A stretch of DNA of 64,000 nt from Trichomonas vaginalis G3 (Eukaryota; Parabasalia; Trichomonadida; Trichomonadidae). Location: assembly GCF_026262505.1 (NCBI RefSeq), contig NC_067208.1, positions 2,542,001 to 2,606,000 of the forward strand, in the 5' to 3' direction. Position 1 is the first letter of the stretch, and each line of letters starts with the position of its first letter. Shown piece after piece: positions 1-9,255 of the stretch. The translations under genes and the position numbers were made by a program. The notes below the pieces were generated by a model that saw only the letters and a list, made by a program, of their open reading frames with translations, did not search any database and was not told where the DNA came from.

Positions 1-616
1 AAGATAGTCCAGACTACATGAAGATGTGGGTTAACCAAAAAAATCCGATGGTTTCCCCATATTCATGTAGATCTTCGAAAAAATGAGCACCAAAAAAGCC
101 AAAAAAATAGGCTTTTTATTGGATTTGTACACTAGATCAATAATCTATTTAGGATCTGGCACTCTTTTTAGCCAGAGATATGAGGTCCTTTCTAGGAAAA
201 CGATCTATTCATCCATAAAAAAAATGAATTATCGTTTTCCCCAGAAATTACATGGGGAGTGGTAAAAGTAAAGCAAATCTGGGTATGCAACTTTTGGTCG
301 CTATACATATTGCGTAAAAATTATGTCAGATTCACAATATTCATGCACATGTAAGCACATCGAATTATACGGATTACCTTGTATTCATGTAATCGCCGTA
401 TTGAATCACTTTTCGAACAAAAATCTTCTTAAAAATTTGAATGATGCTGTTCATGCTCGCTTCAAATGTTCAGAGTTTATGACTCCTGTGGAAGATTTAA
501 TGAAATTTTATGTTGACCAAGCATCTTTAAAAATTCCCGGAATAAATTTCAACCTGGGAGAGATTGAAAAATTAAGGGGAAAAAGGACTAGGATTAAAGC
601 ATTTTACGAAAAGTGA
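1..616 (+). pseudogene. MULE-type transposase, C-terminal remnant with SWIM zinc finger
   Basis: The frame from 323 to 616 contains the pattern C-x-C-x9-C-x-H (C8, C10, C20, H22 counted from the Met at 323). This is the SWIM zinc finger found near the C terminus of Mutator-like (MULE) transposases, where it is thought to bind DNA. The residues just upstream in the same frame (about 275-322) also read like the stretch before SWIM. Two in-frame stops (263-265 and 269-271) separate this from an upstream open stretch (83-265), and coding-like sequence before 83 is in another frame, so the gene is decayed and its 5' part lies outside the window. MULEs are abundant in T. vaginalis. The family call rests on the SWIM motif alone; SWIM domains also occur in non-transposase proteins. 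Confidence 0.55.
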
Positions 617-1957
617 TGCTGTGTTGTTAGTTATTTATTTACTTTTTTTAATATTTTTTAAAAAAATAAAAGAAAATTCAAATAATTTTGTATCTCCCAT
701 GATATATCGACCCACGAGTACTAATGTGGCTATAATTAGAGATTGCAACTCTATTATGATCATAGTCCGGTGATATACAATAAGATTCAAATTTTGAAAG
801 AATTAAATTAATAAAATCCCGGTGAAAAAAATAAAAACAGCTTCTAAAAGTATAGTTATCTTAAAATATGAACTTTAACACAAGTTTTTTGATCCAATAG
901 AAAATTGAATTCTTTGAATAAATAAAATATTTTATGTATTAACATATTAAATTTCCTAATTATTTTTTCTTCTTGGGAAAATTTTTGAATTCGAATAGAA
1001 AATTCAATAAATTGAAATTGGGTTGAAAGAATTCTCCATATTAACTTGTCATATATTTCAGATCATATAAATTAAGTTAATTAAATTTTTTAAAAACCTT
1101 AATAGGATAAAAAAAAGAATTTACACTCTCTCACTTTGAAAACGTAGAAAATGCTAATCTATTGGTATACATTTTAGTTTTGTTAAGTTTACAAAACGAT
1201 TACTCTAGATTTTAAAGATTTATCAAGAATTTAGAGAATATCCTTCTCAAAACAACTTCAATAGCGAAAGATTAGTATTGAATCGGATTTGTAACATAAT
1301 TATAGTACATTACAATACAATTTCTCCGACTTTTAAATATTTTTGAAATATTTACAAAATATGCTCTTTCTATCATCGATACTTTAATACAGAGCAAATT
1401 TAGTAAATGTCATCACGTTATTTTTTCATAAATCGTTTTCGAACTTTTGAAATATTTATTTTAAACCAGTTTTCTACATTTAATATGTGAATTATATCAA
1501 AAGTAGATGGGCGATACTTGTAAATCTATTTAAACTATTAGTTTGCTATTATTGAAGAACTTTATAATTTTTTTTTCTTATGTATGGAATTAAAGATAAT
1601 TTTGCCGATTCCAACTGGTTTTTCTATATGAGTTAAATATGCCAAGTGAAATTGGACTTGCCAATATTGTAAATTGAAGTATGGACTATATATCGATTTT
1701 CATTGATTGATGAATAACTCGGAGTAATGTAATTGTTGATAATGAAAAATAGTTTTCAATTGCTGGTAAGGGCCAATGTATGTTCAATAGCTCCGAAAGC
1801 AAAAAATGCACGTTTAGAAAAAGACGATAACGATTAAATTACAAAATCAATAATGACCCCTATATTTCAAGAAATATTATTAGAAATCAAAAAATTTAAA
1901 GCAAAGACAATGAATATTAACATATTGCTAATTGTAATCGTTGATGAAACATGGGAA
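617..1957. other. AT-rich noncoding stretch
   Basis: There is no open frame with protein-like composition on either strand. The stretch is very AT-rich with short homopolymer runs and no recognisable repeat array. GATC occurs here at an ordinary frequency, unlike in the Mavericks to the right. Confidence 0.6.
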
Positions 1958-2025
1958 CAGGACAAATTTGCCACACGGCACTTTTTTTAAAAAAAATTAA
2001 TGGAGCGGAGCGATACTCTGCTGCA

Positions 2026-2930
2026 GGAGCCCTGAGGTTCCCAATCATTACGAAAGGGAGCCTCAGGGCTCCTGAGAATCCATCAGCAGAGGCCTTTTCA
2101 TTTGGCCTCTGCTGATCAAAGATTCGGCGAAGCCATTCTTCGTCTCAGGAGCCCTGAGGTTCCCAATCATTACGAAAGGGAGCCTCAGGGCTCCTGAGAA
2201 TCCATCAGCAGAGGCCTTTTCATTTGGCCTCTGCTGATCAAAGATTCGGCGAAGCCATTCTTCGTCTCAGGAGCCCTGAGGTTCCCAATCATTACGAAAG
2301 GGAGCCTCAGGGCTCCTGAGAATCCATCAGCAGAGGCCTTTTCATTTGGCCTCTGCTGATCAAAGATTCGGCGAAGCCATTCTTCGTCTCAGGAGCCCTG
2401 AGGTTCCCAATCATTACGAAAGGGAGCCTCAGGGCTCCTGAGAATCCATCAGCAGAGGCCTTTTCATTTGGCCTCTGCTGATCAAAGATTCGGCGAAGCC
2501 ATTCTTCGTCTCAGGAGCCCTGAGGTTCCCAATCATTACGAAAGGGAGCCTCAGGGCTCCTGAGAATCCATCAGCAGAGGCCTTTTCATTTGGCCTCTGC
2601 TGATCAAAGATTCGGCGAAGCCATTCTTCGTCTCAGGAGCCCTGAGGTTCCCAATCATTACGAAAGGGAGCCTCAGGGCTCCTGAGAATCCATCAGCAGA
2701 GGCCTTTTCATTTGGCCTCTGCTGATCAAAGATTCGGCGAAGCCATTCTTCGTCTCAGGAGCCCTGAGGTTCCCAATCATTACGAAAGGGAGCCTCAGGG
2801 CTCCTGAGAATCCATCAGCAGAGGCCTTTTCATTTGGCCTCTGCTGATCAAAGATTCGGCGAAGCCATTCTTCGTCTCAGGAGCCCTGAGGTTCCCAATC
2901 ATTACGAAAGGGAGCCTCAGGGCTCCTGAG
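2026..2930. repeat. 122-bp tandem repeat, 7 full copies plus a partial eighth
   Basis: Units start at 2026, 2148, 2270, 2392, 2514, 2636, 2758 and 2880, an exact 122-bp period, and the copies look identical. Each unit holds two strong inverted repeats: a 19-bp arm pair around GGAGCCCTGAGG with a short loop, and the perfect 13-bp pair ATCAGCAGAGGCC / GGCCTCTGCTGAT. A weaker third hairpin is GGCGAAG / CTTCGTC. Identity between copies points to recent amplification or ongoing homogenisation. Confidence 0.9.
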
Positions 2931-2936
2931 AAACCT

Positions 2937-2973
2937 CTTTGAGAAGGTTTTCTTAAAGAAAACCTTCTCAAAG
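2937..2973. repeat. 18-bp perfect inverted repeat
   Basis: CTTTGAGAAGGTTTTCTT (2937-2954) and its exact reverse complement (2956-2973) are separated by one base. It directly follows the last 122-bp unit. Confidence 0.85.
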
Positions 2974-3002
2974 ATGATTGTCAGCATTCACTCAAAATCT
3001 AC

Positions 3003-3053
3003 CAAGAGTTTCAAAGTTTCAAATCTATCTGAAATGAAGCTTTGAATCTCTTG
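3003..3053. repeat. 18-bp inverted repeat, near perfect
   Basis: CAAGAGTTTCAAAGTTTC (3003-3020) pairs with 3036-3053 with two mismatches. It is the second of three dissimilar hairpins after the tandem array. Confidence 0.75.
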
Positions 3054-3070
3054 TATATCTAATTGTAGAG

Positions 3071-3134
3071 GTACCTTTTCAAAATGTCTTCTTTTGATTA
3101 AATTTAATCAGTAAAAGTCATTTTGAAAAGGTAC
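3071..3134. repeat. 16-bp inverted repeat
   Basis: GTACCTTTTCAAAATG (3071-3086) is exactly complementary to 3119-3134. The pairing extends imperfectly outward by about 10 bp on each side. Confidence 0.8.
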
Positions 3135-3329
3135 ATCTCTATAATTGCTATTGAGCATTCACTCTTGGAACCTTGGAGCTCTTGTGTAGTGCATGAAAAC
3201 TCCAAGATTCTAGCATAAAACATATATCATAGACATAATTTCTTCAAATGTAATTTAAGGTTATTTTAAAAAATCAGAAAAGCGTAATTTAAGGTTATTG
3301 AAAAGGTGACACTTGGCAAATTTGTCCCG

Positions 3330-3628
3330 CACTCGAATATATGAAAATTTTGGTCATTTAAGAAAAAAATCGAAATTACTTCAAACAAAATGCTTTCTCT
3401 TATGAAAAATCATTTTATCTCATTATGTTAATGTATATTATTCAAGAAAATATGATATTTTATGAAACATATGAATTAAATTTTCAAAATATTTCCAATC
3501 AATAAAAGAATGATTTTGATCAACAATATTGATTTGAATTTAAAATTTTGAATTAGTTTGGCTGGATTTTTGAAAGGCAAATTATTTAATCGCCTATCTA
3601 CACTTCTATTATTAATGGTTGCTTGATG
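3330..3628. other. AT-rich spacer left of Maverick E1
   Basis: No gene or repeat was recognised. It ends at the 26-base A run that begins Maverick E1. Confidence 0.5.
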
Positions 3629-3654
3629 AAAAAAAAAAAAAAAAAAAAAAAAAA

Positions 3655-3785
3655 GGTAGTGGGGCTTCCAGGCACTTCGTGCCTTCTAGCCCTGAAGATG
3701 ATTATTATAAATGAAGTTCTTATATATACGGGTTTTCCAGGAGCTTTTCACAAATTATATATGTTTTCATGCTTTGTCACTTTTC
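3655..3785. repeat. E1 left terminal inverted repeat
   Basis: About 65 bp after the A run match the right end closely (3655-3720 against 27390-27455 reversed). Further inside, 3750-3785 matches a second inverted block near 27300-27345 built on TTTTCACAAATTATATATG. Within the TIR lies a small hairpin, GGCAC-TTC-GTGCC. Confidence 0.85.
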
Positions 3786-3826
3786 TGTCACTTTTCAGGT
3801 AAAAACATTTTTATTATTATATATAA

Positions 3827-4660
3827 ATGAATTTTACAAAACCACCGTTACCGTTCTTTGGAAATAAGAGTAAATGTAAAGATATTATATTGAGAGAACT
3901 TAAGAAACTACCGAATGGTCTAACATTTGTAGATTTGTTCGGTGGAAGTTTCTATATATCCCATTTGTGCCATATAATATTCCCAGACTCAAAGATTATA
4001 TGCAATGACTTCGACAACTATATGGACCGTCTCAAACATATACCAGACACAAACAATATATTGAAAGAGTTAAAAGAAAAGATACCTATAGGTAAGATGG
4101 AACGTATACCATTAGATAACAAAAATATTGTGAGAGAGGTTTTGAAAAAAGCAGAATATATAGACTGGGATAGTATATCTGCTAGACTATTATATAGTGG
4201 TTCTATAAGAGTTCATGACATTGAAACACTTATGTCAAAAGTTTTATATCTTAACTATACAAATGTTTTCAAAGAGGACATAGAAAAATATATTGAGGGT
4301 ATAGAGTTTGTGAGATGTCATTGGACAGAGTTGTATGAAAAATATAAAGACAAGGAAAATGTTTTCTTTATAGTGGACCCGCCGTTCTATAACACATGGG
4401 ATTTTCAATACCAAGTAGACTGGACTTTGAGAGACTCTTTAGAAACTTTAGACGTTTTACATAACTGTCCATGCTTTTACTTTACATCCGATAAAAGTGG
4501 TTTGGAAACCGTTATGAGATGGTTAGAGGACATACATGACTATGAGTTTATATATGACAAGATAGAATATGAGAGAGGTCCTATAAACTGGAGAAAGTGT
4601 CATAACAAAGAAATTTTATTAGTAAGTAAATGTGGTTTGAAATCGGACTACTTGTTTTAG
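3827..4660 (+). CDS. Dam-like DNA N6-adenine methyltransferase (D12 class)
   Basis: This 277-residue open frame starts at an ATG shortly after a T-rich leader. Residues 34-41 read FVDLFGGS, matching the SAM-binding motif I of D12 (Dam/DpnM) methyltransferases. Residues 184-187 read DPPF, the DPPY-type catalytic motif IV, and the N-terminal PPLPFFGNKSK resembles their motif X. Family members transfer a methyl group from S-adenosylmethionine to N6 of adenine in duplex DNA; the bacterial prototype acts on GATC. Adenine methylation is the main DNA modification reported for T. vaginalis, and Maverick-encoded adenine methyltransferases are known there. The gene is the first inside the left TIR of E1. 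The recognition site of this enzyme cannot be read from sequence; GATC is an inference supported by the element's GATC distribution. Confidence 0.88.
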   Translation: MNFTKPPLPFFGNKSKCKDIILRELKKLPNGLTFVDLFGGSFYISHLCHIIFPDSKIICNDFDNYMDRLKHIPDTNNILKELKEKIPIGKMERIPLDNKNIVREVLKKAEYIDWDSISARLLYSGSIRVHDIETLMSKVLYLNYTNVFKEDIEKYIEGIEFVRCHWTELYEKYKDKENVFFIVDPPFYNTWDFQYQVDWTLRDSLETLDVLHNCPCFYFTSDKSGLETVMRWLEDIHDYEFIYDKIEYERGPINWRKCHNKEILLVSKCGLKSDYLF

Positions 4661-4692
4661 GTTTTTTCCATTGTGTCATTTATTTCTTTGAC

Positions 4693-4761
4693 GTGGCAGA
4701 AAAGTACAGAGAATATGAAGATGAACCAATGCCTGCAAATGTTCAGCATATGTACTCGTAA
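4693..4761 (+). pseudogene. Short coding-like stub
   Basis: A 22-codon stretch rich in Glu and Tyr runs to a stop just before the next gene. It has no good start and looks like the tail of a lost Maverick gene. Its identity is unknown. Confidence 0.25.
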
Positions 4762-4784
4762 GAGATATTTTTATCTAATATTAA

Positions 4785-5148
4785 ATGGACGCACAGAACT
4801 TAGCGAATGCACAGCAACCTGGACAACCAAACCCAGAGAATATTCCAAATGAAGTTAGAATACAAAACTGCAATGGCAAACTATGGTCAAGTGCCAACAG
4901 ATGTACAAATGCAAACTGCCATGTCAAATGACGCTGCGTTAGGTTTGCCACCATGGTATGCAAATATGAGATGGAAAGAGTTTTATACAAACCCTGAAGT
5001 GGGATATAAACAACTTTATGCAGATGACGCGAACACAGGAGTTGACCCAGAATATGTTTTCTACCAGAGGAGAAACAGAATGTATGAGCTCCAGTTAAAG
5101 AATGCTATGGAACTCAACAGGAAACGTAAGAGACTAGGCGGACATTAG
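4785..5148 (+). pseudogene. Small Maverick protein, Gln/Asn-rich, function unknown
   Basis: An ATG at 4785 opens a Gln/Asn/Pro-rich N terminus. The larger part (to 5148) is a 100-residue protein rich in Met, Tyr and Asn with a basic end (KRKRLGG). The reading frame is not clean; I count about one break. It sits between the methyltransferase and a small amphipathic protein in the left arm of E1, the arm where other small virion-like proteins cluster. No family recognised. The homologous position in E2 lies beyond the point where E2 stops matching E1. Confidence 0.4.
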
Positions 5149-5165
5149 ATTTTACATATAGTAAA

Positions 5166-5409
5166 ATGGGTTTCTTCAGTAGTATTGGAAACTTCTTCAG
5201 AAGAGTTGGAAGAGGTATATGGAATGGAAAAAAACCGTAGGAAGAGGAATTTGGAACGGTGTCAAAAATATTGGTAAAAGGGTAGGTCAGTTTGTTGGTA
5301 TTATACCTAAAGACCCTGAACCAGAAGAGCAAGCTCCTGTTATACAACAGCCGAACCTGCACCACAGTCTAGTTGGCAACCAAATCCAACACCACAACCG
5401 GTATATTAA
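5166..5409 (+). pseudogene. Small amphipathic, glycine-rich Maverick protein
   Basis: The start at 5166 gives an N terminus of alternating Gly, Phe, Ile and Arg/Lys (MGFFSSIGNFFRRVGRG), which would form an amphipathic, membrane-active helix. The C-terminal part is rich in Pro, Gln and Glu. Composition and length recall the 133-residue protein at 8663 and, loosely, small membrane-lytic or core proteins of adenovirus-like virions. That link is only by analogy. The frame is broken, about one or two breaks. It converges with the minus-strand gene at 5414, leaving only a few bases between them. Confidence 0.45.
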
Positions 5410-5413
5410 AAAA

Positions 5414-6261
5414 TTATATTTTTACCGTTCGATAGTAGTTGTATATGAAACTAAGTTCTAAGTAAAACGCATGGTATAATGGAATTATTCTTTTTCTTCC
5501 ATCTGTAGTAAACCATACTTGAAAGTCTGAAATACTTCCACTTGGTGGTTCGTATAACTTTGTAGGTTTTTCGTAAAAGTCATTTGCCAAGCATAAGAAA
5601 GAGTTTTGGGCGCCAGAAAATGAAGCATGAACAATAATAGCAGCTGGGTCGAAAACATCTTTAAATAAATATGGTTCATCTCTTGCATATCGACTGTAAA
5701 TATTTGCTAAAGGAAGTTCGACTTTCTGATTTAACATTCTTTGCAAATAATACCATGACATTGCAGTGAATTCTGTATATATTTGTTCGTCTTTATTTGG
5801 ATTGTTTTCGTAATTTGAAATGACACTTGTGAATTTTGTTTGTCATATACAATTCTCACATAAAGTGTGCTCTCGGTATTTGCATATTCATCAGCATATT
5901 TTGCATAACATGAATTTATTTTATCTTCTATATTTTTTAACGCAGTCTGTAGAGAAGATGAAAGGTCAACTTGTATTAGCTCAATTTCTTCCCACATTTT
6001 TCGTTTCCCTTCAGATATATAATCTATATGAAACCTTACAATAAATGGAAAACTTTTATCTTCTACAGACACAAACTTCATTCTACGAAAGCCAATAGCT
6101 TTTGTGACAGATGGGTCTCTTAGCCATCTTAATGGGTAGTCAAAACGATAGCCTTCATGCTTTACGGTCTCTGTCTCAAACTTTTGACCGACATTAGTAA
6201 AAAGTTCATCTAATGGTTTAGTTGTAGCAACTCTTGAATTTTCTTTTTCTATTGGAAGCAT
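5414..6261 (-). pseudogene. Conserved Maverick protein of the 282-residue family (E1 copy 1)
   Basis: This is homologous to the fully open 282-residue protein at 52120-52968 in E2 and to a diverged paralogue at 10606-11466 in E1. The N terminus (KPLDELFTNVGQKF) and the C-terminal block ending in SFIYNYYRTV are well conserved. No enzymatic motif is visible. Repeated hydrophobic/aromatic blocks suggest a structural, probably beta-rich protein; a virion role is a guess from its place next to the fibre gene. This copy is broken, about two breaks. It is divergent from the fibre gene, with 18 bp between the two start codons. Confidence 0.6.
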
Positions 6262-6279
6262 ATTTTATCTAGAATAAAA
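6262..6279. promoter_or_regulatory. 18-bp bidirectional promoter
   Basis: Only ATTTTATCTAGAATAAAA separates the divergent start codons of the 282-family gene and the fibre gene. It is nearly palindromic. The E2 counterpart (52102-52119) has the same length and a similar TTTTA...TAAAA shape. Confidence 0.6.
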
Positions 6280-7689
6280 ATGTCGAAAGATATTGCTTCC
6301 ATGAGAGAAATACAACACAACCGACAACTCATTATGCAAGCTCTAAATAAGAACACAACAAACTTTTCAAACTATTCTAAGATATCTGAGTCATTGAAAG
6401 AAGGAAACTTAAAACTGACATTAAACCCAATGACAGATGAGTTTCTATTTCAAGACAAGAAGAACAATACTGTCTGTATAAATCCAACAAAAGGAACTTT
6501 AAACGAGAAACCTATAAATGAACTTCTTTTGAAAGCAGATGTTGACAACAAAGCTGACAAAGAATATGTAGACGATGCAATAGCAAAAGAAGAAGAAAGA
6601 GCTAACAATGCTTATGCAACAAAAGAACATACTCATCCTGAACTAGCAGACAAAACATATGTTGACAATAAAATGTCAAGTGAAGTGACAAGAGCCGAAA
6701 ACGAATATTCTAAAAAGACTCATACACATTCTATATCTGAAATAACAGACTTAAACGTTAGCCTTGAAAAGAAAGCGGATAAGGATTGTGTGGCTAGTAG
6801 GTTAGAGAAGAAAGCAGATAAGGAATATGTGGATGAAAAAGATAATGAAATTATAGAAAGGGTTGAATGGTATCATGGATGGACATCGAAGATTTTAAAA
6901 ACTAAAGCTGATACAGGATGGGTTTCAGGATGTTTAGACCTTAAAGCAGATAAAACTTATGTTAACGATGAGTTAGAGAAGAAAGCAGACAAGAACCATA
7001 CACATACAAGTTTTACAACTGTTGCTATAGAAAGTATTGAAGGAACGGTTGAAGAAACTGGTGGGGATGCAATATATTGTAAACCTCCTAACTTTCCACA
7101 AGGTTTAACATCGGATGACGACATAACGACGATGAAAAACATTAGATGTAAAGATGTTTATGTCATGAAGGATGAACATAATATTAAATTCACTGCTCAA
7201 GATTTATATGACAAGAAAGCAGACAAAACAGAGCTTCAAACATTAAAGACAGAAATGCTTCAAACATTATATCCTATAGGCTCTATTTATACATCAATGA
7301 ACTCTACCAGACCAGAAGTAGTACTTGGTTTTGGAACTTGGACTCAAATAGTCGACAGGTTTTTGTATTGTGCAAACTCTTCAAAGGAAACAGGTGGAAG
7401 TAAAACGATTTCAGGTGAAAATTTACCTGCACATAGTCACTACATAGATTTAAGTACATCTCAAGCAGGTTGGCATAAGCATAAATTTTGGGATTGGTCA
7501 GCAATGACAAAAGGTAAAGGATATGATGTTAAAGACAACGTTAAGTTTGCTATAGATTGTTACTGGAGTAACACTGAAGGAGGAGGAAACCATACACATC
7601 GCGTTTCGGGATATACGCAAACAACGGGACAAAGTAAAGACTACATGCCACCTTACATGACAGTTTACGCATGGTATAGAAATGCTTAG
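6280..7689 (+). CDS. Phage-like tail-collar fibre / receptor-binding protein
   Basis: This is an open 469-residue protein. The N terminus (about 1-90) is conserved with E2. The middle is built of KADK/EYVD and HTHS-type segments typical of trimeric fibre shafts, followed by a stretch with no counterpart in E2. From about residue 328 the C terminus (PIGSIYTSM, FGTWTQI, DRFLYCA, NLPAHSH, PPYMTVYAW) matches the collar/baseplate-tip domain of tailed-phage fibres, where PxGSIY and the GxW and DRF motifs are characteristic and His residues bind metal. Such proteins mediate surface attachment. It lies in the arm with the integrase and virion-like genes. Its stop codon overlaps that of the convergent integrase gene by two bases. 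Finding this fold in a eukaryotic Polinton argues for a virion with a host-recognition device. Confidence 0.8.
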   Translation: MSKDIASMREIQHNRQLIMQALNKNTTNFSNYSKISESLKEGNLKLTLNPMTDEFLFQDKKNNTVCINPTKGTLNEKPINELLLKADVDNKADKEYVDDAIAKEEERANNAYATKEHTHPELADKTYVDNKMSSEVTRAENEYSKKTHTHSISEITDLNVSLEKKADKDCVASRLEKKADKEYVDEKDNEIIERVEWYHGWTSKILKTKADTGWVSGCLDLKADKTYVNDELEKKADKNHTHTSFTTVAIESIEGTVEETGGDAIYCKPPNFPQGLTSDDDITTMKNIRCKDVYVMKDEHNIKFTAQDLYDKKADKTELQTLKTEMLQTLYPIGSIYTSMNSTRPEVVLGFGTWTQIVDRFLYCANSSKETGGSKTISGENLPAHSHYIDLSTSQAGWHKHKFWDWSAMTKGKGYDVKDNVKFAIDCYWSNTEGGGNHTHRVSGYTQTTGQSKDYMPPYMTVYAWYRNA

Positions 7690-8645
7690 TCGTCATTTTC
7701 AACTTCTTTAGCATATTCGTCAGGAGTTGTCTTATATTTGTTAGGAACTGTCTTTGAAAGTATACCACCTTGAACTTTGACAAGTTTGAAACGAGGTCTG
7801 ACAATAGTAGTTTTATCTTCTGCTTGCAGTGTGTACATTTTGCCATGTTTGCCTAAAACTTCATAATATTCTCTTGTATACTTTCTTCTATTTTTACGAA
7901 CACGAATGTGAGTACCTGTCGGGTTCCCATTGTTGTCATAGTCAATAGTATTTTCATATGGGTCGCGTTTAGGTATTTCTATTTTTACTTTGTCACCTTT
8001 CTGAAGTTTGAAGCCCGGCATTCTTTCTTGTTTGTCTCTTTTGACTAAATTATTAAATATATAGTCTTTCTCTAAGTCAGGGTTGTTTTTCATTTCTTCG
8101 GGGGAGTGGTTTCCCAAACCTTTTTGTTTACGGCTATTGTAAATATTTAAAACTTGTCTCATCTTTGCCATGGAAAAGTGTCTATATTTGTCGTCATATG
8201 ACATTTCATTTGCTTCACCACCTTGTGGTTGGTTTAAGTCTCTTAACATTTTTATACATCCGTCAATGACACCAAGAGCAGAATGGTTTTGGTCGACAAT
8301 GAAATATTGGTTTACATTTTTTGAACGCAGATAGTTTTTTACATCATCTGATTTGAAAGAACTTTCACAGTCAGATGTCAGTTTTGTTGGATGGTATTTG
8401 TCAACGAATATTGTCAAAGCTGCTAAGATATCTAAAATATTTTTGGACTGTAATGGTATGGCTTCACAGTATCTTGTGTTTTGACCAACAAATATTAGCC
8501 AGTATGGTGGTCCATCTTCTCTATACCTCGGAATGTTTTCCAAGATATCCATAAACCAAGCATTTGGTGTTGAACTAAAGATTTTTACCATGAGTGCTTT
8601 CTTTGTTGCCTTAGAAACATAGGGGTCCTTGTTCGGATTCGTCAT
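7686..8645 (-). CDS. Retroviral-like DDE integrase (Maverick integrase)
   Basis: This open 319-residue frame starts from the ATG at 8645. D33 (in WFMDILE), D92 (in SDCESSF) and an acidic residue at 128 have the 35-residue second spacing of rve-type integrases. The region after about 230 is Lys/Arg-rich with a small SH3/chromo-like beta segment (GDKVKIE...YEVLGKHGKMYTL). It would cut target DNA and join the element's TIR ends in the nucleus. The E2 copy (49339-50298) differs at about six residues. It converges with the fibre gene and diverges from the 133-residue gene across 17 bp. The N-terminal HHCC zinc domain of some integrases was not seen. Confidence 0.88.
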   Translation of the reverse strand: MTNPNKDPYVSKATKKALMVKIFSSTPNAWFMDILENIPRYREDGPPYWLIFVGQNTRYCEAIPLQSKNILDILAALTIFVDKYHPTKLTSDCESSFKSDDVKNYLRSKNVNQYFIVDQNHSALGVIDGCIKMLRDLNQPQGGEANEMSYDDKYRHFSMAKMRQVLNIYNSRKQKGLGNHSPEEMKNNPDLEKDYIFNNLVKRDKQERMPGFKLQKGDKVKIEIPKRDPYENTIDYDNNGNPTGTHIRVRKNRRKYTREYYEVLGKHGKMYTLQAEDKTTIVRPRFKLVKVQGGILSKTVPNKYKTTPDEYAKEVENDD

Positions 8646-8662
8646 TTTTTACCCTATAAGAA
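8646..8662. promoter_or_regulatory. 17-bp bidirectional promoter
   Basis: The start codons of integrase (minus) and the 133-residue protein (plus) are 17 bp apart, and this spacing is identical in E2 (49322-49338). Both transcripts must have extremely short leaders. Confidence 0.6.
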
Positions 8663-9064
8663 ATGGGTTTATTTGGCGCATTAGCAGGAGTCGCATCCAG
8701 ATTTTTACCCGCAGTGGGAACAATAGCCAGAGGTGTATTTGGAGTTGGAAGGAAGATTTTGAGTACATTAGGTATACTTAAAGAGAAAGCACAACCTATT
8801 ATACAAACTGTACAGAAAGGTTGGGATGTAGCACGAGATGCAACAAATCTTATTCCAAATCCTGAAACAAGAGGAAAAGTTCAAGGATGGATGGACAATG
8901 TAGGAAGACAAGCAGGAAACTATTATAACAAAGCAAATGACTACTATAACCAAGCAGGACACTATATGGACCAAGGTGAAAGATTCTTTAACAGAGGATA
9001 TAACCATGCACAACAGTGGGTAAACAATAACCAACCTCAACCGCCTCAAACGTGGGGAATGTAA
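8663..9064 (+). CDS. 133-residue amphipathic Maverick protein, possible minor virion component
   Basis: This open frame's product appears identical to its E2 copy (48920-49321). The first 45 residues are Gly/Ala/Val-rich with regularly spaced Arg/Lys (FLPAVGTIARGVFGVGRKI), consistent with an amphipathic membrane-active helix. The rest is Asn/Gln/Tyr-rich (repeated YYNKANDYYNQAG-like segments) with a Pro/Gln tail. Adenovirus pVI-like lytic proteins are the closest analogy, but I recognise no family. Perfect conservation between two elements that otherwise hold many broken genes suggests recent descent. Confidence 0.65.
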   Translation: MGLFGALAGVASRFLPAVGTIARGVFGVGRKILSTLGILKEKAQPIIQTVQKGWDVARDATNLIPNPETRGKVQGWMDNVGRQAGNYYNKANDYYNQAGHYMDQGERFFNRGYNHAQQWVNNNQPQPPQTWGM

Positions 9065-9083
9065 AGTTTTTTACTGAGATGAA

Positions 9084-9236
9084 ATGAACAATACAGCATT
9101 GAGACAAATGGGTTCAAGATGGATTTGTCGGCTTCCAGCAGTTACACAACGTGTTTGTCAAGTTCTTCCTATACCTCAGGAAGTTTTAGACCGACTTAAA
9201 AAACAACAACAACCAGTTGAAAACAAACCAAACTAA
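9084..9236 (+). CDS. Small 50-residue Maverick protein
   Basis: The ATG at 9084 follows the leader TTTTTACTGAGATGAA, which is repeated before the next gene at 9256, so both likely use the same promoter type. The product is basic with a Gln/Pro-rich tail. A homologous stretch sits at the same place in E2 (48740-48906). Function unknown. Confidence 0.5.
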   Translation: MNNTALRQMGSRWICRLPAVTQRVCQVLPIPQEVLDRLKKQQQPVENKPN

Positions 9237-9255
9237 AATTTTTTACTGAGATGAA

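Larger units (their letters stand above)
1958..3329. mobile_element. Non-autonomous TIR element carrying a hairpin-repeat array
   Basis: A 16-bp inverted repeat with one mismatch bounds this stretch: CAGGACAAATTTGCCA at 1958-1973, and its complement at 3314-3329, which reads CGGGACAAATTTGCCA on the minus strand. Inside are eight copies of a 122-bp hairpin-bearing repeat and three more long inverted repeats, and no gene. The whole is GC-richer than its surroundings. A TIR element with no coding capacity and internal tandem repeats fits a MITE or non-autonomous DNA transposon. No convincing target-site duplication was seen, so the superfamily is unknown. The MULE fragment at the window start may or may not be related. 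Confidence 0.55.

Noticed and set aside
3629-3654. Poly-A run as an LTR-less retroposon tail
   Set aside because: The matching T run at the other end of E1 and the adjoining TIRs show it is the Maverick end.
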